From the NCBI GenBank assembly GCA_902782395.1, contig CACZNF010000082.1, forward strand, positions 1-5,427: a stretch of DNA of 5,427 bases, in the 5' to 3' direction. Position 1 is the first letter of the stretch; each line of letters opens with the position of its first letter. This stretch comes from an uncultured Erysipelotrichaceae bacterium. GTDB lineage: Bacteria > Bacillota_I > Bacilli_A > RFN20 > CAG-826. The position numbers were made by a program, and so were the translations under genes. Below, in pieces: positions 1 to 4,909 of the stretch. Below the pieces are notes generated by a model that did not search any database, was not told where the DNA came from, and worked only from the letters and a program-made list of their open reading frames with translations.

Positions 1-467
1 GATGCTGCAAATGTTGTTTGACTAACTAAGATATCAAAATCGGCTTTAGAAAGAGTTAATTCTGTACCTGTGGCATCTAAATCAAGATCTGGATATTCGT
101 CAACCTTAACGCAGTTTAAGCTATATTCAGAACGATTATTACTATTACTAATTGTTGCGATTGTGGAATCAATAACATCTAAAGTGATTTCTTCAGTATC
201 CATCTTTCTGATCATTTCCACCAATAATCTAGCCTTAATTAAAACTGAACCTTCTTTATAGTTTCTGATGATGTCTTCTTCACCTAACTTATAAGGAACT
301 TGAGTTTTAATAGAAATGTTTTCATCAGTACCAGTAATGAATAAACCTTTTTCATTTAGTTCTAATTTAAAATTTTCTAAAACTGCTTTAGCGTTCTTAC
401 TGGAAATCGCTCTTGAAGCAATATTTAGACCTTTAAGGAATTCTTCACGCTTAATTGTAAATCTCAT
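1..467 (-). CDS. dnaN: DNA polymerase III beta subunit (sliding clamp), N-terminal part
   Basis: This is the start of the ring-shaped processivity clamp that tethers DNA polymerase III to DNA. The reverse strand opens with ATG at 467-465 and reads MRFTIKREEFLKGLNIASRA, the typical clamp N-terminus. It continues without a stop for 155 codons to the window edge, through a family-like stretch GLFITGTDENISIKT (about residues 41-55) and DEYPDLD further on. A complete clamp is about 370 residues, so only domain I and the start of domain II are present. The start is supported by a purine-rich AAAGGGAAAG about 7 bases upstream. The gene lies 142 bases downstream of dnaA on the same strand, the usual dnaA-dnaN operon order. 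Transcription could come from dnaA read-through or from a promoter in the gap. The identification is firm; only the truncation by the window limits it. Confidence 0.96.
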   Translation of the reverse strand, partial: MRFTIKREEFLKGLNIASRAISSKNAKAVLENFKLELNEKGLFITGTDENISIKTQVPYKLGEEDIIRNYKEGSVLIKARLLVEMIRKMDTEEITLDVIDSTIATISNSNNRSEYSLNCVKVDEYPDLDLDATGTELTLSKADFDILVSQTTFAA

Positions 468-480
468 ACTTATTCTTTCC

Positions 481-516
481 CTTTTTATATATTTATTATA
501 TTAATAATAATTATTG
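481..516. other. Candidate DNA unwinding element with DnaA-trio-like repeat
   Basis: About 36 bases are nearly all A/T, with only one G, at 516, and one C, at 481. The trinucleotide TAA is repeated three times at 502-510. Read 3' to 5' this is AAT-AAT-AAT, close to the [G/A]AT DnaA-trio described for B. subtilis. It lies on the dnaN side of the tandem DnaA boxes, as expected. The tract also contains a perfect TATAAT on the minus strand (495-500), so a dnaN promoter is an alternative or additional role. Low-complexity AT sequence produces such matches easily. Confidence 0.45.
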
Positions 517-520
517 AGTC

Positions 521-529
521 GGTGGATAT
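521..529 (-). promoter_or_regulatory. DnaA box, degenerate, in tandem with the perfect box
   Basis: GGTGGATAT differs from TGTGGATAA at two of nine positions. It directly abuts the perfect box in the same orientation with no spacer. The tandem could seed a DnaA filament toward the AT-rich tract at 481-516. Confidence 0.5.
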
Positions 530-538
530 TGTGGATAA
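530..538 (-). promoter_or_regulatory. DnaA box, perfect consensus
   Basis: TGTGGATAA on the plus strand is the exact complement of the consensus DnaA box TTATCCACA. It lies in the dnaA-dnaN gap, abutting a second weaker box. It is a likely high-affinity DnaA site. Confidence 0.88.
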
Positions 539-561
539 CTCAAGAATTCTACTTTAGAAAT

Positions 562-570
562 ATTTTACCA
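562..570 (-). promoter_or_regulatory. Candidate extended -10 promoter for dnaN
   Basis: On the minus strand this reads TGGTAAAAT: an extended TGn motif followed by a hexamer matching TATAAT at five of six positions. The -35 position is poor (TATCAA at 17-base spacing). Transcription would start about 85-90 bases before dnaN and cross both DnaA boxes, so DnaA binding could repress it. This is a pattern match only. Confidence 0.3.
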
Positions 571-609
571 CAGTCCACTTTAAATTGATATTTTTTATTT
601 TTAATAAAA

Positions 610-1989
610 TCAATTAGACTTTAACTTCTTTTGTAAGGTGTTGATAACCGCTTTTAACGACTCGTCAGTTTTCAACATACTTTCCACCTTAGCAATGCCG
701 TTCATCACAGTAGTGTGATCACGACCTCCGAAAGTGTTGCCAACTTTGGTTAATGGAATGTCTATATTAATTCTTATTAAATACATAGCGATGTGTCGCG
801 CTAAGGCAATTTGCCCTGTTCTCACTTTACCAACTAACTGTGATGGAGCGAGATTGTAGTAGTCTGCAACAACGTTAATAATCTTTTGTTCAGATAACTG
901 TGCGGCGACGTTTTTGATACCGGTAATATTCTGCACAGCTTCAATCGCAACATCGAGTGTAATCTTCTCGACTTGCTTGATAGAAGTGACGTAGAAAATT
1001 AACCTATTAAATGCACCATCTAACTCTCTAACGTTGCTACTAAATTTCTCAGCGTAGAAGTATAAAACTGCTGGATCAAAATTGTTAATATCTAAGCCTT
1101 CATTAAGGATTTGTTTTTCAAGAATTTTAACGCATGTATTTTGGTCTGGATTATTGATTTTTACGGTCAAACCCTGGCTGAATCTGGTTACAAGACGATC
1201 TTCTAAGCCTTTTAATTCATTAGGCTGCCTATCTGATGTGATAACAATTTGTTTATTGGAGTTAACCATCTTTTGATAGATGTAGAAAAACATCTCTTCA
1301 GTATTAACCTTATTTTCTAAAAATTGCACATCATCAAATAAGAGGACATCAACAGTGGAAAAGAAGTCTTTCATTGTCTCTGAACCCTTCTCACCTTTAA
1401 CGAATTTAACGTACTCATCGACGAACTCATTAGCGTTGATATATAACACTTTTGCACCTGGCTTACTAACAGTTCTAATGTAGTTACCAATAGCGTGTAA
1501 TAAGTGGGTTTTGCCTAAACCAGAATTGGAATAAATGAACAATGGATTAAAAACCGCACCTGGCTTTTTAGCAATCATCGTTGCAGCGCGGTACGCTTCT
1601 TTATTGAATTCACCTTCAACAAAGGAATCAAATGTTAAATTAGATTTGAGTTCAGCGTCTTTAAAGAAGACAGTTTCTTCATTTTTAGCTTTGCTAGCGC
1701 CAAAAACAGTATTGCTTTTAGCAATATCTTCCACTAATTTAAATTCAAAACGACAGTGTTGTTCAGTAATGTCGTAGAAGGCTTCTTTAATTAATTCTAT
1801 ATATTTAGAGGAGAGCAATCTTTGTGATGTGAGGTCTTTAACCACGACTGTCACTAAGTCTCCTTTGATGTCATGAATATATGTACGAGAGAAGAAAGAA
1901 TCAAATATTTGTCTTTCGTCGAGCCTTTGATCGATAAGCTCTAATGTTTGTTCCCACATACGGGAGATCTCTGATACTGAATTATTCAT
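610..1989 (-). CDS. dnaA: Chromosomal replication initiator protein DnaA
   Basis: DnaA is the AAA+ ATPase that binds DnaA boxes, melts oriC and loads the helicase. The 459-residue product has all expected domains. Domain I is about 1-85, followed by a short linker of about 25 residues. The AAA+ domain starts near 115, with Walker A SNSGLGKT (154-161), Walker B LLFDD (216-220), sensor 1 TSDR (251-254), arginine-finger candidate R269 in LEDRLVTRF, and sensor 2 R321 in NVRELDGA. Domain IV has the signature GGRDHTTV at 421-428. The frame is open to an ATG at 2124, but I chose ATG 1989-1987. It has AGGTGG seven bases upstream, places domain I at the N-terminus, and a perfect -10 TATAAT (2018-2023) lies inside the longer frame. 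One oddity is that the first Walker A residue is Ser154 where most homologues have Gly. The stop is TGA. DnaA boxes upstream of the promoter suggest autoregulation. Confidence 0.98.
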   Translation of the reverse strand: MNNSVSEISRMWEQTLELIDQRLDERQIFDSFFSRTYIHDIKGDLVTVVVKDLTSQRLLSSKYIELIKEAFYDITEQHCRFEFKLVEDIAKSNTVFGASKAKNEETVFFKDAELKSNLTFDSFVEGEFNKEAYRAATMIAKKPGAVFNPLFIYSNSGLGKTHLLHAIGNYIRTVSKPGAKVLYINANEFVDEYVKFVKGEKGSETMKDFFSTVDVLLFDDVQFLENKVNTEEMFFYIYQKMVNSNKQIVITSDRQPNELKGLEDRLVTRFSQGLTVKINNPDQNTCVKILEKQILNEGLDINNFDPAVLYFYAEKFSSNVRELDGAFNRLIFYVTSIKQVEKITLDVAIEAVQNITGIKNVAAQLSEQKIINVVADYYNLAPSQLVGKVRTGQIALARHIAMYLIRINIDIPLTKVGNTFGGRDHTTVMNGIAKVESMLKTDESLKAVINTLQKKLKSN

Positions 1990-2017
1990 AACGTTTCCAC
2001 CTGTTTTCGTGTCACCT

Positions 2018-2023
2018 ATTATA
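2018..2023 (-). promoter_or_regulatory. -10 element of the dnaA promoter
   Basis: The minus strand reads a perfect TATAAT. At 17-base spacing the -35 position (2041-2046) reads TACAAA, a weak match to TTGACA. Transcription would begin near 2011, giving a leader of about 20 bases with the AGGTGG ribosome site before ATG 1989. DnaA boxes at 2069-2077 and 2109-2125 lie just upstream, a suitable position for DnaA control. Confidence 0.6.
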
Positions 2024-2068
2024 AAATAATTCACATTCGTTTTGTATGCGAATTTACGCGAAAAAGAG

Positions 2069-2077
2069 TTTTCCACA
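2069..2077 (+). promoter_or_regulatory. DnaA box (one mismatch)
   Basis: TTTTCCACA differs from TTATCCACA only at position 3. It is the box closest to the dnaA promoter, about 23 bases upstream of the -35 position. Confidence 0.65.
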
Positions 2078-2108
2078 TCAATCCCCATAGAATTGTAACT
2101 ATAGTGAG

Positions 2109-2125
2109 TTTTCCACATTTCCACA
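2109..2125 (+). promoter_or_regulatory. Pair of overlapping DnaA boxes
   Basis: TTTTCCACA at 2109-2117 (one mismatch) is followed by ATTTCCACA at 2117-2125 (two mismatches), sharing one base. Both point the same way. An 8-base step puts the sites on nearly the same helical face, which would favour cooperative binding, though the second may be too weak to bind alone. Confidence 0.6.
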
Positions 2126-2135
2126 TCTTAACAAT

Positions 2136-2144
2136 TGTGGATAA
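2136..2144 (-). promoter_or_regulatory. DnaA box, perfect consensus
   Basis: TGTGGATAA is the exact complement of TTATCCACA. It lies at the centre of the box cluster and is a likely high-affinity anchor site. Confidence 0.88.
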
Positions 2145-2145
2145 G

Positions 2146-2154
2146 TTTTCCACT
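2146..2154 (+). promoter_or_regulatory. Weak DnaA box
   Basis: TTTTCCACT has two mismatches to TTATCCACA. It points opposite to the perfect box that ends two bases before it, so the two form an inverted pair. Confidence 0.4.
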
Positions 2155-2165
2155 TTTCAACAGCC

Positions 2166-2182
2166 TGTGGATATGTGGATTA
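2166..2182 (-). promoter_or_regulatory. Pair of overlapping DnaA boxes
   Basis: TGTGGATAT at 2166-2174 and TGTGGATTA at 2174-2182 each differ from TGTGGATAA at one position. They overlap by one base in the same orientation. The arrangement mirrors the overlapping pair at 2109-2125 on the opposite strand, with the perfect box between them. Confidence 0.7.
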
Positions 2183-2229
2183 CTAACTTTTTAATATCCC
2201 GTTTCCCCTATTTTTGACAAAATCGCGAT

Positions 2230-2238
2230 TGTGAATAA
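2230..2238 (-). promoter_or_regulatory. DnaA box (one mismatch)
   Basis: TGTGAATAA (TTATTCACA on the minus strand) has one mismatch, at a normally conserved central position, so affinity may be reduced. It lies 22 bases upstream of the rpmH -35 element. Confidence 0.5.
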
Positions 2239-2259
2239 CTCAAATAAAACCACATTTTG

Positions 2260-2289
2260 TTGACATTTATTAATAAATGCTATTAAACT
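2260..2289 (+). promoter_or_regulatory. Promoter of the rpmH-rnpA-yidC-jag operon
   Basis: A perfect -35 TTGACA lies at 2260-2265. Two -10 readings are possible: an extended TGCTATTAA (2278-2286) with 15-base spacing, or TAAACT (2284-2289) with 18-base spacing. The leader to rpmH is then about 25-30 bases. The spacer contains a perfect 16-bp palindrome (2264-2279), discussed as a finding. Confidence 0.65.
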
Positions 2290-2302
2290 TATCTCGCTAT
2301 GT

Positions 2303-2310
2303 AAGGAGGT
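2303..2310 (+). promoter_or_regulatory. Strong ribosome binding site of rpmH
   Basis: AAGGAGGT is fully complementary to the 16S rRNA anti-Shine-Dalgarno and sits seven bases before the rpmH ATG. It fixes the start of this very short gene. Confidence 0.9.
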
Positions 2311-2317
2311 TTCTTTT

Positions 2318-2452
2318 ATGAAAAGAACATATCAACCAAGTAAAATTAAACATCAACACAAGGCTGGATTCCGTGCTCGTATGAAATCCGCAAATGGTCG
2401 TCGCGTTCTTGCTCGTCGTAGAGCTAAAGGCAGAAAAAAATTAGCTGACTAA
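2318..2452 (+). CDS. rpmH: 50S ribosomal protein L34
   Basis: L34 is a small, very basic protein of the large ribosomal subunit. The 44-residue product starts [20 protein letters not shown] and continues with [20 protein letters not shown]. This is the characteristic L34 pattern (MKRTYQPSK..., [19 protein letters not shown]) at the usual length of 44-46 residues. About four residues in ten are Arg or Lys. The start follows a near-ideal Shine-Dalgarno at the optimal distance and the stop is TAA. It is the first gene of the operon next to oriC, and rnpA begins 13 bases after its stop. This rpmH-rnpA pairing is conserved across most bacteria. The assignment is certain. Confidence 0.99.
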   Translation: MKRTYQPSKIKHQHKAGFRARMKSANGRRVLARRRAKGRKKLAD

Positions 2453-2465
2453 TCAGAGGAAGATT

Positions 2466-2786
2466 ATGAAAGTTATTAATCGTATTAAAGCAAGTGATGA
2501 CTTTGCTCTAGCGATTAAAAAAGGCAGAGCGCAGCGTAACCAATCGTATGTCATCCACTATCGCCCAAATGAATTTAATTATGTAAGAGTGGGCATTTCT
2601 GTTTCTTCTAAACTGGGTAACGCTGTTGTTCGCAATCTTGTCAAACGACAAATTAGATCAATGTGTGATTCATTGATCGACTACAATTCTCAATCATTGG
2701 ACATTGTTATCGTTGCTAAAGCAAATTTCCTAGATCGTTCGTATGACGATAACAAACAATCACTGAAAGAATTATTTAATTTTTAG
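2466..2786 (+). CDS. rnpA: Ribonuclease P protein component
   Basis: RnpA is the protein subunit of RNase P. It helps the catalytic RNA bind precursor tRNA and cleave off the 5' leader. The 106-residue product is slightly short for the family (about 110-120). It shows the N-terminal INRIKASDDFALAIKKG, the central strand YVRVGISVSSKLGNAVVRN, and the RNA-binding motif RNLVKRQIR at 56-64 (Arg56, Asn57, Lys60, Arg61, Arg64). The C-terminal DIVIVAKANFLDRSYDDN is the usual last strand and helix. AGAGGA ends five bases before ATG 2466. The gene sits 13 bases after rpmH and 14 bases before yidC, so it is transcribed with both. The stop is TAG. Confidence 0.98.
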   Translation: MKVINRIKASDDFALAIKKGRAQRNQSYVIHYRPNEFNYVRVGISVSSKLGNAVVRNLVKRQIRSMCDSLIDYNSQSLDIVIVAKANFLDRSYDDNKQSLKELFNF

Positions 2787-2800
2787 ATAGGACTTATTAA

Positions 2801-4048
2801 ATGAAAAAAAGAACAAAACTAACATTAGGAGGTATTGCATTAGTTGCAGGTGCCATCCTACTCTCTAGTTGTACCGCTTCATTTTGTTCAAATCTTGATA
2901 AAGCTCATATCCTTTACGCTTTTGATTACGGCGTGAGTGATTATTATGATCATGATGCCACAGATGCAGATAAGGGCATAAAAGCATACCGCGCTATCGA
3001 AGGTAACGATAACATTTGGTATGTAATTAACGTTCCAACAAATGCTTCAAGTGGTATCGGTAAAACCAAAGCAGACTCGATTAAAGCTGGTTTCGCTTTA
3101 CCTTCTAATAATTATTACGTTGAATTAGATAAATTGGTTTTAACCCAAGCTCTTGAGGCAAGTGGTAAAGCTTTAACAACAGCAACTTATGATGATGCTC
3201 TTCTAGCTTTGGACAATTATGGTTATCAAAAATTCTATTCCGGTGAAGGAAAAGATATTTGGGACAACTGGGCCAATTTAAATCAAAAAATGAAAACTGA
3301 TATCGAAAAAGGTACCAGCTCTTTAACATTAGATGATTTACCATCTAACGATTACACAAAACTTTATCAAAAAGATATGAATGCACTTATTGCTTCATAT
3401 CGTTCCTGTCTCTCAATCACAACCGATGATTATGGTTACTATGGCTATGCCAATGGTGCCCAATATCGTAAAGATAATAAAGTCGCGGTTCAAATTGAAT
3501 CTAAAGATTGGGGCTATGCCTGGAAGAAAGGCTTCATGGAAGGCTTATTAGTTTACCCAATCGGCTGGCTCACCGAAACATTTGTTCATACATTTAAAAA
3601 TGGTGGTGTCGCTGGTGGTTTAGCACAATTATTAGCTATCTTCGCAATTACCTTTATTGTGAGATCCTTGATGTTAGTGGTAACACTAAAACAAACAACA
3701 GGTAACGCTAAAATGCAAGCCTTACAACCAGAAATCGCTAAGATTCAAGCTAAGTATCCAAACGCCAATACAAACAACTATGAAAAACAACAACAGGCGA
3801 TGGAAATGCAAAAGTTATATAAGAAGCACAAGATTAATCCTCTTAGTACTCTCTTAGTAATGGTTGTGCAATTCCCTGTCTTCATCTGTGTTTGGGGTGC
3901 TTTACAAGGTTCCGCAAGTTTATCTTCAGACTCATTCTTAAAATTGCACTTATCTGATGCTATTAATACCGTCTTATTTGATGGTGCTAACTGGGCAAAC
4001 GGCTATTTCTATGTTACTCCCACAATGGATTCAAAAGAAAAAACGTAA
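2801..4048 (+). CDS. yidC: YidC/Oxa1-type membrane protein insertase, main part; frame breaks before the C-terminus
   Basis: YidC inserts and folds membrane proteins, alone or with SecYEG. This frame encodes 415 residues. It starts with a lipoprotein signal (MKKRTK, hydrophobic core, lipobox LSSC with Cys24), followed by a hydrophilic, presumably extracytoplasmic region to about residue 245. The insertase core then begins: YPIGWLTETFVHTF (252-265), first core helix about 270-295 with the groove arginine Arg288 in FIVRSLML, the cytoplasmic coiled hairpin KMQALQPEIAKIQAKYP (304-320), and second helix about 349-368 (LLVMVVQFPVFICVW). After SDAINTVLFDGANWANG (385-401) the reading becomes unlike the family and stops at 4046-4048. 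The missing end is in the next frame, from 4002. AGGA lies eight bases before ATG 2801. As sequenced the product lacks core helices 3-5 and should not be functional. B. subtilis spoIIIJ holds this position. Confidence 0.93.
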   Translation: MKKRTKLTLGGIALVAGAILLSSCTASFCSNLDKAHILYAFDYGVSDYYDHDATDADKGIKAYRAIEGNDNIWYVINVPTNASSGIGKTKADSIKAGFALPSNNYYVELDKLVLTQALEASGKALTTATYDDALLALDNYGYQKFYSGEGKDIWDNWANLNQKMKTDIEKGTSSLTLDDLPSNDYTKLYQKDMNALIASYRSCLSITTDDYGYYGYANGAQYRKDNKVAVQIESKDWGYAWKKGFMEGLLVYPIGWLTETFVHTFKNGGVAGGLAQLLAIFAITFIVRSLMLVVTLKQTTGNAKMQALQPEIAKIQAKYPNANTNNYEKQQQAMEMQKLYKKHKINPLSTLLVMVVQFPVFICVWGALQGSASLSSDSFLKLHLSDAINTVLFDGANWANGYFYVTPTMDSKEKT

Positions 4049-4265
4049 AAACGTCGCTCAATTAGGTAAAAATCCAAACGTTAATCAACAACAAAATCAA
4101 ATGAAAATGTTCACCTATATCATGATGGCCATGATTATCTTCATGGGCTTCACATTACCAAGTGCTATGGGTGTTTATTGGTTTGTCGGTGCTTTATTCT
4201 CCATCGTTCAAACCTTAGTGGTTGAAAAAATCAACTCAAACAAAGCCAAAAAGAAAGGTAGATAA
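4002..4265 (+). pseudogene. yidC: C-terminal part of yidC, displaced by one frame
   Basis: In the frame one base ahead of the upstream yidC frame, 87 residues read AISMLLPQWIQKKKRKN, then a polar Asn/Gln-rich linker. The hydrophobic pair MFTYIMMAMIIFMGF and LPSAMGVYWFVGALFSIVQ follows, and then a basic tail ending KAKKKGR. These match core helices 4 and 5 of YidC, including the conserved LP...YW...G pattern and the cationic C-terminus. No Shine-Dalgarno precedes the internal ATGs of this frame (3957, 4011), so independent translation is unlikely. The sequence that should encode core helix 3, between NWANG and the LPQW stretch, is absent. A single +1 shift would therefore join the halves but not restore a full five-helix core. 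The simplest reading is one yidC gene, 2801-4265, with an internal deletion of 3k+2 bases. I cannot tell whether this is a genuine mutation or an assembly artefact. Confidence 0.85.
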
Positions 4266-4271
4266 TTTAGT

Positions 4272-4871
4272 ATGAAACAATATACTGGAAAAACCGTCGA
4301 AGAAGCTCTTCAAGCCGCCGCTACTGAAACCGGTACTGAAGTTGATGAATTAATTTACATCGTCTCCGATAAAAGAAAAGGTTTATTCGCTAAAAAGATC
4401 GTTGTTGAAGTCTACGACTTAGCTGATGTTATTAGATTCGCAGAAGACTATGTCTTAGGTGTTGTTGATGCCTTAGAAATCGAAAGCACAGTTAATACAA
4501 AATTAGACGATCAAGTTATTAGAATCACAATTGATTCTACACATAACCCAATCTTAATCGGTAGAAACGGTAAGACATTACAAGCTCTTAATGAATTAGT
4601 GAAATTAGCGGTTAGCAATCACTTCCATAAGAGATTCAGAATCTTACTTGATATCAACGGTTACAAAGATAACAAATATGGTCGCTTAGTGCGTATGGCT
4701 AGAAGATTAGGTCATGATGTGCAAAAGACAAAAACAACTTACACATTTGATCCAATGCCAGCGGATGAAAGAAGAGCGATTCATAACGCATTAAACAATA
4801 TGCCAAACGTCAGAACCGAATCAATCGGTGAAGGCGCACAAAGACAAGTTCAAATCATTTACGTTGAATAA
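4272..4871 (+). CDS. khpB: RNA-binding protein Jag / KhpB (Jag-N, KH, R3H domains)
   Basis: Jag (also KhpB or EloR) is a cytoplasmic RNA-binding protein. In Gram-positive bacteria it acts with KhpA and affects cell elongation and division. The 199-residue product has three domains. The Jag-N domain is about 1-52 (TGKTVEEALQAAATETG; RKGLFAKKIVVEVYD). The KH domain is about 75-130, with the RNA-binding loop GRNG at 97-100. The R3H domain is about 135-199, with the R-x3-H motif at Arg167-His171 within ADERRAIHNAL and the closing GEGAQRQVQIIYVE. Length and order are normal for the family, and no key residue is missing. It starts seven bases after the yidC stop; AAAGGT about 12 bases upstream is a rather distant ribosome site. 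The yidC-jag pair is conserved in Bacillota. An intrinsic terminator follows directly. Confidence 0.96.
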   Translation: MKQYTGKTVEEALQAAATETGTEVDELIYIVSDKRKGLFAKKIVVEVYDLADVIRFAEDYVLGVVDALEIESTVNTKLDDQVIRITIDSTHNPILIGRNGKTLQALNELVKLAVSNHFHKRFRILLDINGYKDNKYGRLVRMARRLGHDVQKTKTTYTFDPMPADERRAIHNALNNMPNVRTESIGEGAQRQVQIIYVE

Positions 4872-4879
4872 AATAAAAT

Positions 4880-4901
4880 AACACCCTTTAGGGTGTTTTT
4901 T
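4880..4901 (+). terminator. Rho-independent terminator after jag
   Basis: AACACCC (4880-4886), a TTTA loop and GGGTGTT (4891-4897) form a perfect 7-bp stem. It is followed by an uninterrupted T-run of six that ends at 4901, two of whose bases belong to the stem. It starts eight bases after the jag stop and should end the rpmH operon. The T-run ends only eight bases before the mnmE ATG. Confidence 0.88.
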
Positions 4902-4909
4902 GCAGGATT

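Larger units (their letters stand above)
468..609. other. dnaA-dnaN intergenic region: second oriC segment with DnaA boxes and candidate unwinding element
   Basis: This 142-base gap holds a perfect DnaA box and a degenerate one in direct tandem (521-538). They lie next to a tract of almost pure A/T (about 481-516). In Bacillus subtilis the origin is split by dnaA, and the duplex unwinding element lies in this same gap, beside DnaA boxes and a repeated trinucleotide called the DnaA-trio. Here TAATAATAA at 502-510 sits 10 bases from the boxes on the side facing the AT tract, which fits that layout. The role as unwinding site is inferred from position and composition. The gap also contains possible dnaN promoter elements. 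There is no convincing terminator between dnaA and dnaN. Confidence 0.7.
1990..2317. other. oriC: Chromosomal origin of replication (oriC), dnaA-rpmH intergenic segment
   Basis: This 328-base non-coding stretch separates divergent dnaA and rpmH. Between 2069 and 2238 it holds one perfect DnaA box, five boxes with one mismatch and two with two mismatches. Boxes at 2069, 2109, 2117 and 2146 read TTxTCCAC-like on the plus strand, while those at 2136, 2166, 2174 and 2230 point the other way. The dnaA promoter lies at the left end and the rpmH promoter at the right end. AT-rich sequence around 2264-2290 could melt, but the tract beyond dnaA (481-516) is a better unwinding candidate. With the boxes in the dnaA-dnaN gap this makes a bipartite origin flanking dnaA, as in Bacillus. 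Evidence is box density and gene context. Confidence 0.92.

Noticed and set aside
70..504. Plus-strand open frames across dnaN and its upstream gap (70-261, 316-504)
   Set aside because: They are antisense shadows of dnaN. Their hydrophobic look results from the reverse complement of charged AT-rich codons.
583..615. AT-rich inverted repeat AATTGAT / ATCAATT straddling the dnaA stop codon, as a possible terminator
   Set aside because: The 7-bp stem is very weak, encloses a 19-base AT loop and has no following T-run in the dnaA direction. It is probably composition noise.
1082..1777. Plus-strand open frames across dnaA (1082-1276 and 1535-1777)
   Set aside because: They lie antisense within conserved dnaA domains, lack ribosome sites and have no recognisable protein features.
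2035..2053. Inverted repeat ATTCG / CGAAT near the dnaA -35 region
   Set aside because: Only five base pairs around a nine-base loop, with no extension. Too short to support an operator or hairpin.
1990..2124. N-terminal extension of dnaA by 45 residues using ATG at 2124
   Set aside because: The added residues do not resemble DnaA domain I. They overlap DnaA boxes and the TATAAT at 2018-2023, and ATG 1989 has a proper ribosome site and domain fit.
3105..3344. Minus-strand open frame within yidC
   Set aside because: Antisense to the yidC N-terminal domain, with no ribosome site or family features.
4033..4048. Simple homopolymer indel in the A-run at 4038-4043 as the sole cause of the yidC frame break
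   Set aside because: Family-like reading in the second frame already begins near 4002, well before the A-run. A one-base correction there would leave a non-family stretch and no third helix.
3957..4265. Independent small membrane protein starting at ATG 3957
   Set aside because: There is no ribosome site, the first part overlaps well-conserved yidC codons in the other frame, and the rest is the YidC C-terminus.
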